NCBI GenBank assembly: GCA_041671545.1
Contig: JBAZBI010000002.1
Span: 310,001-374,000, forward strand
From: UBA1563 sp041671545
GTDB taxonomy: Bacteria > Bacteroidota > Ignavibacteria > Ignavibacteriales > Ignavibacteriaceae
Length of the DNA: 64,000 bases
Direction: 5' to 3'
A program made the translations under genes and the position numbers. Below the pieces are notes generated by a model. The model had not been told where the DNA came from. It was given only the letters and a program-made list of their open reading frames with translations, and made no database searches. Positions 1-9,584 of this stretch are shown here, piece after piece (position 1 is the first letter of the stretch; each line of letters starts with the position of its first letter).

Positions 1-81
1 AATATCTTTAAGAAGAAACTTTCGTAATTCGTTTTTTTTCTTGCTAACTTTAAATAAAAAAAAGAAAAATTATTTTCGTCC

Positions 82-840
82 ATGAAAAACATTTCAGTCA
101 TCATCATAGCAAAAAATGAAGAGAAGAACATCCGCGGGTGTTTGGAAAGCGTACGCTGGGCTGATGAAATTATTGTGGTTGATGCTTTTAGCGGTGACGC
201 CACGGTTGAAATTGCGAAGGAATTCACCCCGCACGTCTATCAAAAAGAGTGGGAAGGATTTGCAAACCAGAAAGTATATGCGTTGGGTTTAGCCAATAAC
301 GAATGGGTGCTTTCACTTGATGCGGATGAACAAATTTCCCCTCAGCTTAAAGAAGAAATTTTGTCATTAAACGATCACGAACATTCCGCTTTTGAAATTC
401 TCAGAAAGAATTATTTCCTCGGCAAAAAAATAACAACTTGTGGATGGGACAAAGATTACCAACTTCGACTTTTTAGAAGAGAAAAAACAAAAGTCACTGT
501 TGACAAACTTGTACACGAAGGTTTTATTGTAGAAGGCAGAACAAAAAAACTCTATGCTCCGATGTACCATTACACAACCGCTTCACTTGAAAAAATGATC
601 GGGAAGATAAATTATTATTCTTCTTTGCATGCTGAAGAAAATTTCGCGAGCAAAAAAAAAATCACCGGATTAAGTATCTTACTGCATGGAGTTTCAGCTT
701 TTCTGCGTCCGTACATTTCGTTAAAAGGATACAAAGACGGTATGCATGGTTTGCTGATCTCATTTTTAAATGGACTTACTACAATTTTAAATTATGCAAA
801 ACTTTGGGAATTGCAGAAAAATAAACCAAGGGAAAACTGA
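82..840 (+). CDS. WaaE-like family 2 glycosyltransferase
   Basis: This 252-residue GT-A fold enzyme probably adds a sugar to lipopolysaccharide core or another envelope glycan at the inner face of the membrane. The N-terminus has the GT2 nucleotide-binding strand (SVIIIAKNEEKNI), followed by DEIIVVDAFSGD and the metal-binding LDADE at about residues 74-78. The C-terminal part (RPYISLKGYKDGMHG...) resembles the membrane-associated tail of WaaE/KdtX enzymes. It abuts the MsbA-type gene, whose GTG start comes immediately after its stop, so the two are translated as one unit. A clear paralogue lies at 8481-9260. The family is certain, but the sugar donor and acceptor cannot be read from sequence. 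Confidence 0.85.
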   Translation: MKNISVIIIAKNEEKNIRGCLESVRWADEIIVVDAFSGDATVEIAKEFTPHVYQKEWEGFANQKVYALGLANNEWVLSLDADEQISPQLKEEILSLNDHEHSAFEILRKNYFLGKKITTCGWDKDYQLRLFRREKTKVTVDKLVHEGFIVEGRTKKLYAPMYHYTTASLEKMIGKINYYSSLHAEENFASKKKITGLSILLHGVSAFLRPYISLKGYKDGMHGLLISFLNGLTTILNYAKLWELQKNKPREN

Positions 841-2694
841 GTGAAAACCTATTTCAGAATTTTAGCGTTTGTTAAACCTTATTATAAATATATTATCGGG
901 TCGATTATTTTTAGCGTATTGTATGCCCTTGCTAACGGAGCTTCGGTATATTTGTTCATCCCGTTGCTTGATACTCTTTTTCTGGCGAAGGGTGAAAATG
1001 TTCATAAAGTTCAAGAGACTACAACGCACGCGCCATCGCTTATTCCCGATTGGATACTTTCAATAAAAGATTCTGCCGCGTCCGCGTTCAACAATTTTGT
1101 TTTCAGCGGAACAAAATATGACGCGCTTTCAAAAATAGTAGTGCTCGTTCTACTCGCTTTCTTTTTGAAAAATTTGTTCAACTATCTTCAGGCGTATTTT
1201 CTTGTTTTTGCCGAACAGGGCGTGGTAAAAGATATTCGGAACAAAGCCTACATGCATCTGCACACGCTCCCGATGGGGTATTTTAAAAATGAAAAAACCG
1301 GTAATTTAATTTCTCGCATCGTCAATGATGTTCAAGTAGTGCAGGCAAGCGTATCTACGGTGTTTCTTAATTTAGTGCGAGAACCGATAATGATCTTGGT
1401 TTTTCTCGGTATAGCAGTTTCAATCAGTTGGAAGCTGACACTTTTTTCGCTTGTTGTTCTTCCTGTTTCTCTCGCGTTGATCACTTTGATCGGTCTTCGC
1501 TTAAGAAAAGAAAGTCTAAAACTTCAAGAAAGTATTGCTCATATTACTTCGCTTTTGTATGAAACAATCACCGGCGTTAAAATTGTTAAAGCCTTCGGGA
1601 TGGAAGCGTATGAGAACAAAAAGTTTTTTAATGGAACGCAATCTTATTTTAAAAAAGTTTTGCGGATGACTAATATAAGAAACGCAGTCAGTCCAATTAC
1701 TGAATTCCTTAGTATTGCCGTGGGTACGGGAATAATTTATTACGGTGGAAGTCTTGTACTTTCAGGACAGGGTTTAAAAGCAAGTGAATTCCTCGGATTC
1801 CTTTTTGCAATTTTTCAGTTGATGACACCAATAAAAGAGTTAAGCGGATTAAATAATAAAATTCAAGAGTCAAGCGCAGCCGGTGATAGAGTTTTTGAAA
1901 TTATCGACACCGAACCGTTAATAAAAGATAGAACCGACGCAAAAGAGATTAACGACTTTAACGAAAAGATTACTTTTAAAAATGTCTCCTTTCATTATCA
2001 AGATTCGGATGAACTCGTTTTAGACAACATCAACTTTGAAATTAAAAAAGGAAGCGTTGTTGCACTCGTAGGACCGAGCGGATCGGGTAAATCTACACTG
2101 GTTGATCTGGTCCCACGTTTTTATGATCCGACAAAAGGAAACATTTTAATTGATGGAATGAACTTGTGCGATATTAAAATTGCCGATCTGCGCAAGTTGA
2201 TGGGAATTGTTACGCAAGAAACAATTTTGTTCAATGAATCGATTAGAAATAATATTGCCTATGGATTGGAAGATTTTCCTTTTGAAAAAGTTGTTGAAGC
2301 TGCCAAAACAGCTAACGCTCATAAATTTATAGAAGAATTTCCAAATGGTTATGATACGGTAATTGGCGAACGTGGTTTAAAAATTTCAGGCGGACAAAGG
2401 CAACGATTATCAATTGCGCGTGCATTGTTGAAGAATCCCCAGATTATGATTTTTGATGAAGCCACTTCGGCGCTGGATAATGAATCTGAGGTGCTTGTGC
2501 AGGAAGCCATCGAACGATTGATGCAATACCGGACAACATTCGTAATTGCTCACCGTTTAAGTACAATCCGCAACGCAGATTTGATAATCGTTTTGGACAA
2601 AGGGAAAATTGTTCAGCAGGGAAACCATGACGACTTGTTGCTTGAAGAAAAAGGTCTTTATAAGAAATTGTACGAACTTCAATTCCGTGTTTAA
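841..2694 (+). CDS. msbA: MsbA-type lipid A / glycolipid ABC exporter
   Basis: This 617-residue half-transporter has an N-terminal six-helix membrane domain and a C-terminal ATPase, the architecture of MsbA, which flips lipid A-core to the periplasmic leaflet. The ATPase has Walker A GPSGSGKS starting near residue 411, signature SGGQRQR near 516, and Walker B IFDEATSALD with Asp539/Glu540. It starts with GTG directly after the stop of the upstream glycosyltransferase. The next gene begins 6 bases downstream and encodes an O-antigen ligase-like protein, so a glycolipid substrate fits. Type I exporters for other lipids or peptides share this layout, so the substrate is inferred from context. 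Confidence 0.85.
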   Translation: MKTYFRILAFVKPYYKYIIGSIIFSVLYALANGASVYLFIPLLDTLFLAKGENVHKVQETTTHAPSLIPDWILSIKDSAASAFNNFVFSGTKYDALSKIVVLVLLAFFLKNLFNYLQAYFLVFAEQGVVKDIRNKAYMHLHTLPMGYFKNEKTGNLISRIVNDVQVVQASVSTVFLNLVREPIMILVFLGIAVSISWKLTLFSLVVLPVSLALITLIGLRLRKESLKLQESIAHITSLLYETITGVKIVKAFGMEAYENKKFFNGTQSYFKKVLRMTNIRNAVSPITEFLSIAVGTGIIYYGGSLVLSGQGLKASEFLGFLFAIFQLMTPIKELSGLNNKIQESSAAGDRVFEIIDTEPLIKDRTDAKEINDFNEKITFKNVSFHYQDSDELVLDNINFEIKKGSVVALVGPSGSGKSTLVDLVPRFYDPTKGNILIDGMNLCDIKIADLRKLMGIVTQETILFNESIRNNIAYGLEDFPFEKVVEAAKTANAHKFIEEFPNGYDTVIGERGLKISGGQRQRLSIARALLKNPQIMIFDEATSALDNESEVLVQEAIERLMQYRTTFVIAHRLSTIRNADLIIVLDKGKIVQQGNHDDLLLEEKGLYKKLYELQFRV

Positions 2695-2700
2695 AGTAAA

Positions 2701-3834
2701 ATGAATTTTAGAGACAAATCTCAAATCGCTTTTTATCTCATCGGTGCGATTGCCGCCTCATTTTTGCTTTCACTCGTTTTGCTGCAACTTTTTACTTTTT
2801 TATTAATCGTACTCTGGATTTTAGAACCGAACAGCGAAAAGAAAAAAGTGTTCGGTAATATTGAAATTTATTTTTTAGCGTTCGTTTGTGTCCGAGTTCT
2901 TTCAATTTTCTTTTCAGAACATTTCACGCTGAGCGTTCACGCATTATATAAAGACGCACTTTATTACGCGGGATTTTTCGCTCTCTCTTTTTATCTCCAT
3001 TCTTTTACAAATGAAAAGAAAATCAAAATCCTTGAGATCTTTTTAAGCTTCGCTCTGATAGTTGCGATTATTGGAATTGCAAAATTTGTTTTCGGCATTA
3101 AACCACGCGCGGAATCTATCGTTTCAGGGTACGCTTCTTTTTCGACTTTTCTTCTTACCGGAGTGGCAATATATTTATCATTCTTCAAAGAACTAAAAAA
3201 AAAAATAAATCCTTGGATTGTTTCGTTTGGTGGAGTAGTAATTTTGCTTGCAATTGTTCTTGCGCTCGGCAGAGCTGATTTAGGGATAGCTATTGCAATT
3301 CTTGTTCTTGCTCTACTTCAAAAGAAGCTAAACCTGAAATATTTACTGACTATCGTTGTAGTAACAGTAGTGCTTTCGTTTTTTTCTTTTCAGCAAAACA
3401 GTGGTGAAATAAAAGTTAGAGTAAGTCAACCGGCAACGATGTCGGACCGTGATATTTTGTGGAAATCAGCTTTTCAAATTTCGGGAGAACATCCTCTGCT
3501 TGGATTTGGTCCACGCACATTTGAAAAAATTTTTCCGAATCGTGCCCTACTTTTAGATAAGGGGGTCGGCGGCTGGCATAATGATTATTTTACGGTGTAC
3601 CTCGAGAGTGGAATATTAGCATTACTAATTTTTCTTTTTTTGTCTCTCAAAATTCTGAAAGAAGGATTCAAGAAATTTCTTTTTACAGATCAATGGCGTT
3701 GGGGAATTTTTATTTCGACCATCGCATTACTTTTATCGGCGGGAATGTCGGGATTTATAAATAATCCGATTCTATCAATTCTTTTCGTTTTTTTTCTTGC
3801 GTTTTTTAGTTCGGAAATTGAAAGTAAAAATTAA
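2701..3834 (+). CDS. O-antigen ligase / polymerase-like membrane protein
   Basis: This 377-residue polytopic membrane protein has many hydrophobic segments and a periplasmic loop with HPLLGFGPRTFEKIF and GGWHNDYFTVYLESG (about residues 263-305), the Wzy_C/WaaL signature. Members either ligate undecaprenyl-linked polysaccharide to lipid A-core or polymerise repeat units. Placement behind an MsbA-type exporter, with an initiating sugar transferase on the other strand, favours O-antigen or surface glycan work. Its last 4 bases overlap the convergent sugar transferase gene. Ligase and polymerase cannot be separated from sequence alone. Confidence 0.8.
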   Translation: MNFRDKSQIAFYLIGAIAASFLLSLVLLQLFTFLLIVLWILEPNSEKKKVFGNIEIYFLAFVCVRVLSIFFSEHFTLSVHALYKDALYYAGFFALSFYLHSFTNEKKIKILEIFLSFALIVAIIGIAKFVFGIKPRAESIVSGYASFSTFLLTGVAIYLSFFKELKKKINPWIVSFGGVVILLAIVLALGRADLGIAIAILVLALLQKKLNLKYLLTIVVVTVVLSFFSFQQNSGEIKVRVSQPATMSDRDILWKSAFQISGEHPLLGFGPRTFEKIFPNRALLLDKGVGGWHNDYFTVYLESGILALLIFLFLSLKILKEGFKKFLFTDQWRWGIFISTIALLLSAGMSGFINNPILSILFVFFLAFFSSEIESKN

Positions 3835-5228
3835 ACTCCTTTTGTGTCTGCTTTGATCATTTGCCAAATGGTTAGAAGGATTATTTGAACATCGAGGGCA
3901 ATCGACCAGTTTTCGATATACCAAATATCAAACTCAATACGTTGACGCGTGCGTTTCTTGTTTTCTTCTTCGTCAAGCACATCGCCGCGCAAACCATGTA
4001 CTTGCGCCCATCCTGTAATTCCCGGTTTTACTAAACTTCTCAGTTTTATTTCATCAAAAAATTCTTTGTAAAGCTCGTTGTATGCAATAGCATGCGGGCG
4101 AGGCCCGACAATTGACATTTCTCCGAACAACACATTAAATACTTGCGGAAGCTCATCCAAATTCGATCTTCTTAAAAATTTTCCAAATGAAGTAATCCGC
4201 TGATCATCAACAGTGGTGGGAATAAATTTTTTATCATCGAAGTTCTCATACATAGTTCGAAATTTAAAACATCTGAAAACTTTATTGTTTTTGCCAATTC
4301 TATCCTGGATGTAAAATATGCTTCCACGCGAAGAAAATTTTTGGATGATCATTAAAATCGGAAAAAGCCAGGAAGTCAAAAGAAAAATGACAAGAAGGGA
4401 GAGAAGAATGTCAAAAATTCTTTTTACCAATCTCCACTGAATTTCCTGTAGCGGTTCGTCTCTTACGGTAATGATCGGGAATTTGTCGAGCATTGTTATC
4501 TTAAACTTTTTAGACACGAACCGGAAATAATCGGGAATAATATGAGTGCGGATAGCGTTGATGTTGCAAGTTTTGATAACGTAGTCAAGATTTTTTGCTG
4601 CGTCTTCCGGGAGCGCAATAATCGCTTCTTCTACATGGTGCGCTTGAATAATTTGCGAAAGATTTTCGATCATTCCCAAACATTGAATGCTGGCGGGAGT
4701 CGTTTGATCTCCAACAAATCCAACAAAGTGATACCCGAGTTGATTATTCTTTCCAAGCATTTTCCAGAAATTTTGTCCAACTTCTCCAGCACCGATGATG
4801 ATTAAGTTGCGAACATTCTTTCCTTTTTTGCGAAGATAATTTACAATGAGTTGAAAGGAAACAATCCGCAAACTTATAAAGAACAATAAAAATACTCCGT
4901 AATAAAGAATGAAGTTTCGTGTGAATAAGTTTTCTTTGCTTATAAAGATGAACACAATGCCGAGCATTAATTGCAAACTGATATTCTTTATGATTCCGAT
5001 AAACTGGAAAGAGAGAATCTGTGAGCTGGAATCTTCATAAAAACTGATTGCATTAGAAGATAAATACCAGGAGAAGGAGAGAATTATTAAAAGTCCGAAC
5101 ATATAATCGCGTGAAAGCAAAGTTGTAAACGATTGAGCAAATATTGCGGCAATAAGAAAAGATGCCGCCAATAGGAGGAAATCAAAGGTTAATCTGAAAT
5201 GATAAATTGAATCTTTATTTACAAACAT
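3831..5228 (-). CDS. Undecaprenyl-phosphate sugar-1-phosphate transferase (WcaJ/WbaP type)
   Basis: This 465-residue polyprenol-phosphate hexose-1-phosphate transferase starts lipid-linked polysaccharide synthesis. The N-terminal half has four or five membrane helices, then a Rossmann-like CoA-binding fold (IIGAGEVGQNF). The C-terminal catalytic part has KRIFDILLSLL, FRCFKFRTMY, LRRSNLDELPQ, SIVGPRPHA and KPGITGWAQV, all diagnostic of the bacterial sugar transferase family. It is the last gene of a minus-strand operon with two GT4 enzymes (18 bases after the previous stop). Length and order match WcaJ-like, not short PglC-like, enzymes. The sugar is unknown. Confidence 0.9.
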   Translation of the reverse strand: MFVNKDSIYHFRLTFDFLLLAASFLIAAIFAQSFTTLLSRDYMFGLLIILSFSWYLSSNAISFYEDSSSQILSFQFIGIIKNISLQLMLGIVFIFISKENLFTRNFILYYGVFLLFFISLRIVSFQLIVNYLRKKGKNVRNLIIIGAGEVGQNFWKMLGKNNQLGYHFVGFVGDQTTPASIQCLGMIENLSQIIQAHHVEEAIIALPEDAAKNLDYVIKTCNINAIRTHIIPDYFRFVSKKFKITMLDKFPIITVRDEPLQEIQWRLVKRIFDILLSLLVIFLLTSWLFPILMIIQKFSSRGSIFYIQDRIGKNNKVFRCFKFRTMYENFDDKKFIPTTVDDQRITSFGKFLRRSNLDELPQVFNVLFGEMSIVGPRPHAIAYNELYKEFFDEIKLRSLVKPGITGWAQVHGLRGDVLDEEENKKRTRQRIEFDIWYIENWSIALDVQIILLTIWQMIKADTKGV

Positions 5229-5246
5229 TGGGTCTGGAAAAATTTC

Positions 5247-6377
5247 TTATTGATTGAAAAATGTTTCTACTTTTTGATTAACAAAATCTAATATCTTTTT
5301 TTCAAAGATGGTACGATCAAATTGAGCTGCGCCGTTACTGATTGATAGAGAGTCGAAACGTTGCTCATTTTTTTCAAATTCATGTACCGCTTGCACTATT
5401 GCATCAGAAGTCTGTTCGTTAAAATGAATTCCGTTTTGCAGATGAATGACCGTTTCCGCAGTGCCACCTTTACGCAACGCAATAACCGGAGTACCACATG
5501 CTAAAGCTTCAACTACAATAATCCCGAAATCTTCTTCTGCGGCGAAAACAAAAGCTTTGGCTTTCTGTAAATATTTCTTTAACGCATCACTTTCCTGGTA
5601 ACCGAGAAATTCGATATTCTTTTTTGCTTTTGAAAATATTTTTTCTTTCTCCGGACCCTCGCCGATGACTAACAATTTTTTATCAGGCATTTTCGCAAAC
5701 GCCTCAACAATTAAATCAATTCTTTTATAAGGAACAAACCGGGAAGCTGTAACATAATAATTCTCTTTGTTTGTCTCACATGGAAAAAAATTAGTATCCA
5801 CCGGCGGATAAATAACTTCGGATTCTTTGTTGTAAATTTTTTTTATCCGCTTTGCAATATATTTTGAATTAGCGATAAAATAATCAACTCTGTTCGCGGT
5901 TGAATAGTCCCAAATGCGCAGATAATGAAGAAACATTTTTACAATTGCGGCTTTTATTCCTCTCTGTAGATTCGATTCTTTTAAATACTGGTGAGTAAAA
6001 TCCCACGCATACCGCATTGGCGTGTGGCAGTAAGAGATGTGAAGTTGCTGCGAACTTGTTATAATTCCTTTTGAAACTGCATGTGCGCTTGAGAGAATAA
6101 CTTCATAGTCTGAAAGATCGAATTGCTCTATTGCCAGCGGGAACAGCGGCAAATATGATCGGTGATGTTTTTCTGCAAAGGGCAAATTTTGAATGAATGA
6201 AGTTTTGGGGAATTTCCCTTTTACGATCGTGTCTCGCTCGTGCTGATTGAGAAAATCAACGAGAGTAAAGATATCCGCATTCTTCCAAATGTTAGTAAAA
6301 GATTCAACAACGCGCTCGGAGCCGGCGTAATTAACGAGCCATTCGTGAATTATTGCAGTTTTCAATTTTGTCTGCAT
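5247..6377 (-). CDS. Family 4 glycosyltransferase
   Basis: This 376-residue retaining GT-B enzyme probably extends the lipid-linked glycan started by the downstream sugar transferase. It has the N-terminal KTAIIHEWLVNYAGSERVV typical of WbaZ-like GT4 proteins, the acceptor-domain stretch ISYCHTPMRYAWDF, and the donor-site motif AEEDFGIIVVEALACGTPVIA with its E-x7-E pair around residues 280-290. Its ATG overlaps the stop of the upstream GT4 gene by one base (TAATG), indicating translational coupling. Mannosyl transfer is a common activity in this subfamily but is only a guess here. Confidence 0.88.
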   Translation of the reverse strand: MQTKLKTAIIHEWLVNYAGSERVVESFTNIWKNADIFTLVDFLNQHERDTIVKGKFPKTSFIQNLPFAEKHHRSYLPLFPLAIEQFDLSDYEVILSSAHAVSKGIITSSQQLHISYCHTPMRYAWDFTHQYLKESNLQRGIKAAIVKMFLHYLRIWDYSTANRVDYFIANSKYIAKRIKKIYNKESEVIYPPVDTNFFPCETNKENYYVTASRFVPYKRIDLIVEAFAKMPDKKLLVIGEGPEKEKIFSKAKKNIEFLGYQESDALKKYLQKAKAFVFAAEEDFGIIVVEALACGTPVIALRKGGTAETVIHLQNGIHFNEQTSDAIVQAVHEFEKNEQRFDSLSISNGAAQFDRTIFEKKILDFVNQKVETFFNQ

Positions 6378-7552
6378 TATTTGCTTTCATTACAGTTAAT
6401 CTTAAAAATGTTTTTATATGAGTCAACAAAACGCTGAAGTGAAAATTTTTCTTCAACGGTTAATTGACCATTATTCCGAATTTCGTACATCGAATTATTT
6501 TCAAATTGAAAAACAACTTGCCGCATCATTTTAATAAGCGCTTCCTTGTTTCGTGGTTCCACCAAAAAACCGTTTACATTGTGTTCAATTATTTCCCTTG
6601 GACCGCCTTCGTTTGATGCAATAACTATTTTATTGTAAGCTAAAGCCTCCAGTACTGCCATAGAAAATGATTCGGGAACGGCAGAATAATTTATTAAAAC
6701 ATCAAATTGATTGTAAAGTTCAGATTTCTCTTCAAGATACCCTTTAAAATAAACACTGTCATTTAGTTTAAGATTTTCAGTTTTTTCTATCAAATGTTGA
6801 TAGAAAGATTTTGAATTAATCTCCTCTCTAGGCACACCCAAAATCAACAATCTGCATTCCGGATAATTTGATACGACTTCACAAAAAGCTTCAAGAATAA
6901 GTTCATGTCCTTTCTCCGGAATAATACTTCCTACGACAGCAAAACGGATTACATCCCGGGAAACGTGACTGCCTAGTGGTTCATCAATCCTTTTTGGGAG
7001 CGAAAGACCGTTATAAATAATTACAAATTTACTACGTGACTTTTCTCCAGTAAATTTTATTATATTTTCGGAAACGCTCTTGGAAACACAAATAAAACTA
7101 TCGGCATATTTCACCAACACTTTGAGTAGTCTTCCTTCGAAGGAATTTTTTTCATAAAGCAAGTGCTGGATCACGATAAGTTTTTTCTTAAAAAGAATTA
7201 CAAGTGGAAGAGCGAACAATGCGGCAAAATTGCCGTTTGCGGCAATAGTGGTAATATCTCTTCTCCTCATAAAAAAGTATAATGGAAATAGCGATCTAAC
7301 AATATTTGTAAGAACCTTCAATTTATCGAAAATCGTCCAGCCATTTTTGTCCCGATAGATTTTTTTCAGACTTGCTAAAGAAAAAACGTTCAGCTTGTGT
7401 GCTATGAACTTTTTTGCCGGAACTCCCGGCGGCGTAGCAACCCAAAAGAGAGCGCCATCAACATGAAGCGCTATCTTTAACAAGACTTCTTCGCCGCCTC
7501 CCCACGAATCCATTACCGACAGAAATAAAATTGAGTTTTTGCTTTTCGCCAT
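6377..7552 (-). CDS. Family 4 glycosyltransferase
   Basis: This 391-residue GT-B glycosyltransferase is first in the minus-strand polysaccharide operon. Visible motifs are the glycine-rich N-terminal SVMDSWGGGEEVLLKIA, IIYNGLSLP before the second domain, RFAVVGSIIPEKGHELILEA, and the donor-site segment VPESFSMAVLEALAYNKIVIAS followed by GGPREII. These are hallmarks of GT4 enzymes. It is coupled to the next GT4 gene by a one-base overlap. The upstream space to the divergent GT2 gene is 131 bases and must hold both starts. Substrates are not predictable. Confidence 0.87.
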   Translation of the reverse strand: MAKSKNSILFLSVMDSWGGGEEVLLKIALHVDGALFWVATPPGVPAKKFIAHKLNVFSLASLKKIYRDKNGWTIFDKLKVLTNIVRSLFPLYFFMRRRDITTIAANGNFAALFALPLVILFKKKLIVIQHLLYEKNSFEGRLLKVLVKYADSFICVSKSVSENIIKFTGEKSRSKFVIIYNGLSLPKRIDEPLGSHVSRDVIRFAVVGSIIPEKGHELILEAFCEVVSNYPECRLLILGVPREEINSKSFYQHLIEKTENLKLNDSVYFKGYLEEKSELYNQFDVLINYSAVPESFSMAVLEALAYNKIVIASNEGGPREIIEHNVNGFLVEPRNKEALIKMMRQVVFQFENNSMYEIRNNGQLTVEEKFSLQRFVDSYKNIFKINCNESK

Positions 7553-7683
7553 TTTTCTTAAACAATTGAAATTTTCTTTTTAAATATGCGAAGAAAACAT
7601 TTTAGATGCTTTCTTTCCCGTCCAAAATTTTGTTCCAATATGCTTATCTTTGTCCAAAGAAATGGAATGCTTCTAAAATTTGT

Positions 7684-8490
7684 ATGAAAATATCCGTAAT
7701 TACACCGACGTTTAATTCCGAAAAGTATATTCGGCAGAATGTTCAATCTGTATTGCAACAAACATATCCTGATTTTGAACAGATTATTATTGATAATAAG
7801 AGTCAAGATAGTACTCTTCAATTAATTCGGGAGGAATATGCGTTGAGGGGTTTGACGGAAAAACTTAGTGCGGTTTCGGGAAAAGATAACGGGATTTCGG
7901 AGGCATTTAATAAAGGAATTGCCTTAGCTTCGGGAGAAATTATTGCATTCTTAAATTCAGACGATTATTATTTTAGCGAAGATGTTTTTCAAGAAATTAT
8001 TGACGCATTCGCCAACGAGGAAATTCTTTTTGTTCATGGAAACATTTATTTTGAAGACGAGAAATACGGTTCAAACATTCGCAAGCCGTTGATGTGCAAG
8101 GTTCAGGCAGCGATGCCCTTTAACCATCCTGCAATGTTTGTAAGGAAAAAATGTTTTGAAGAAGCCGGATTGTTTGATATGTCGTTCCGTTACGCGATGG
8201 ATTTTGAAATTGTCTGCCGAATGTTAAATAGAATCCCAGATTTTTTCAATAAAGGATTTTATATTAACGAAAATCCTCTTGTCTATATGCGCGGCGGCGG
8301 CGCCTCCTGGTTGAAAGAAAAGGAGAGTGTTGTTGAAGTTAAAAACGCTTTGCAAAAAAATGGATTGTGGAATATTTCGGCACGATATCATTATTTCGCG
8401 AGGCGATCAAGAATTTTTCTAAAATCTTTCTTGAATAAAACGGGACTGCTACTATTCGTAAAGTATTGGCGAAAATTTAAATGGAATTGA
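7684..8490 (+). CDS. Family 2 glycosyltransferase
   Basis: This 268-residue GT-A enzyme probably acts in the same surface-glycan pathway as its neighbours. It opens with KISVITPTFNSEKYIRQNV, continues with IIIDNKSQDST and the metal-binding FLNSDDYY near residue 90, and has the acceptor-side FNHPAMFVRKKCFEEAGLFD typical of GT2 enzymes related to capsule and O-antigen transferases. The reading frame is open upstream to 7606, but the ATG at 7684 places the nucleotide-binding strand at the N-terminus as in other family members, so I use it. The last 10 bases overlap the next glycosyltransferase gene. Confidence 0.85.
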   Translation: MKISVITPTFNSEKYIRQNVQSVLQQTYPDFEQIIIDNKSQDSTLQLIREEYALRGLTEKLSAVSGKDNGISEAFNKGIALASGEIIAFLNSDDYYFSEDVFQEIIDAFANEEILFVHGNIYFEDEKYGSNIRKPLMCKVQAAMPFNHPAMFVRKKCFEEAGLFDMSFRYAMDFEIVCRMLNRIPDFFNKGFYINENPLVYMRGGGASWLKEKESVVEVKNALQKNGLWNISARYHYFARRSRIFLKSFLNKTGLLLFVKYWRKFKWN

Positions 8491-9260
8491 ATCAGCGTAT
8501 AAAAATATCATCTCTCATTCTCGCGAAAAATGAAGAGCAAAACATCCGACGGTGTATTGAAAGTCAACTTAACTGTATTGACGAAATAATTGTTCTTGTT
8601 GATGATGCAACCACCGATCATACTGAAGAAATCGTTCGCTCTTTTCCGCAAGTGCGATGTGAAAAGGTTAAATGGTTGGGATTTTCCAAGACCAAGCAAC
8701 TCGGACTTTCGCTAGCTACCAACAACTGGATATTTTGGATTGATGCAGATGAAGCAATAACAAAGCCTCTAAACGATGAGTTGTTCCAGTCTAAAAATGA
8801 ACTTCCGAAATTTAACGCTTATTCATTTCCGCGGCGCGCTTTTTTTCTGGGAAAATGGATAAAACATTCCGGTTGGTATCCGGGACGGGTTACCCGTCTT
8901 TTCAGAAAAGATAAAATTCAGTTCAGCGAAAACAATGTACATGAACATCTGGTTGTTGAAGAAGAAGTCGGAATTTTCAAAAGCGATATTGATCATTTTA
9001 CGGATCCAACAATTGAACATTACTTCACGAAGTTTAACATCTACACGTCTCTTGCGGCAAAAGAACTGTACCAAAGAAAAAAATCTTTTAAGAAAACCGA
9101 TGTACTGCTTCGTCCCTTATTTATCTTTCTAAAAATGTATATTTTTCGTTTAGGATTTTTAGACGGCTTTCACGGATTTCTCTTAGCCGTCTTTTCATCG
9201 CATTATGTTTTTACTAAATACGCAAAACTTTGGGAACTCAATCAACAAAAGGAGAATTAA
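8481..9260 (+). CDS. WaaE-like family 2 glycosyltransferase, second copy
   Basis: This 259-residue GT2 enzyme shares its plan with the first gene of the window: ISSLILAKNEEQNIRRC, DEIIVLVDDATTD, WIDADEAI, and a tail with DGFHGFLLAVFSSHYVF...YAKLWELN, compared with YAKLWELQ in the first copy. It probably attaches a sugar to an envelope lipid core. The gene starts inside the end of the previous GT2 gene (10-base overlap) and lies three bases ahead of the DUF1844 gene, so it leads into a mixed operon with NAD kinase. Two copies of a WaaE-type enzyme flanking the locus suggest two similar transfer steps. Confidence 0.85.
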   Translation: MELNQRIKISSLILAKNEEQNIRRCIESQLNCIDEIIVLVDDATTDHTEEIVRSFPQVRCEKVKWLGFSKTKQLGLSLATNNWIFWIDADEAITKPLNDELFQSKNELPKFNAYSFPRRAFFLGKWIKHSGWYPGRVTRLFRKDKIQFSENNVHEHLVVEEEVGIFKSDIDHFTDPTIEHYFTKFNIYTSLAAKELYQRKKSFKKTDVLLRPLFIFLKMYIFRLGFLDGFHGFLLAVFSSHYVFTKYAKLWELNQQKEN

Positions 9261-9263
9261 ATT

Positions 9264-9584
9264 ATGGCTGAAAATACTAATTACGAAGTGCTCTTTATGC
9301 AGTTGATCATGCAGCAACAGCAATGGGCGATGATGTCCATGGGGAAATTGAAAAACCCGATGAGCGACAAGATCGAACGCAATCTTGAGATGTCAAAATA
9401 TGCAATTGATACTCTCGACATGCTTGCGGCAAAAACAAAAGGAAATCTTGGTGAGTATGAAGATAAATTTCTTAGCGAAGTCTTACGCGAGTTAAAATTG
9501 AATTATGTTGAGGAAGTCGGCAAGGATAAAAAAGAAGAACCGGCACAACCTGCAACAGCTGATGCAAAACTTCCGGAAGCATAA
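9264..9584 (+). CDS. DUF1844 domain protein
   Basis: This 106-residue acidic and amphipathic protein matches DUF1844: a short N-terminus, then YEVLFMQLIMQQQQWAMMSMGK, PMSDKIERNLEMSKYAIDTL and the LGEYEDKFLSEVLRELK helix. The family is widespread, small and uncharacterised; members are usually found beside housekeeping genes. The C-terminal 20 residues are a low-complexity Ala/Pro/Lys tail. It sits between a glycosyltransferase and NAD kinase, with no gap to the latter (its stop is followed directly by the nadK ATG), so it is co-transcribed with nadK. No function is proposed. Confidence 0.8.
   Translation: MAENTNYEVLFMQLIMQQQQWAMMSMGKLKNPMSDKIERNLEMSKYAIDTLDMLAAKTKGNLGEYEDKFLSEVLRELKLNYVEEVGKDKKEEPAQPATADAKLPEA

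Noticed and set aside
7645..7652. TATCTTTG as a -7 box for the GT2 gene at 7684
   Set aside because: The -7 form is exact but no TTG box lies 18-21 bases upstream; the only TTTG is 12 bases away.
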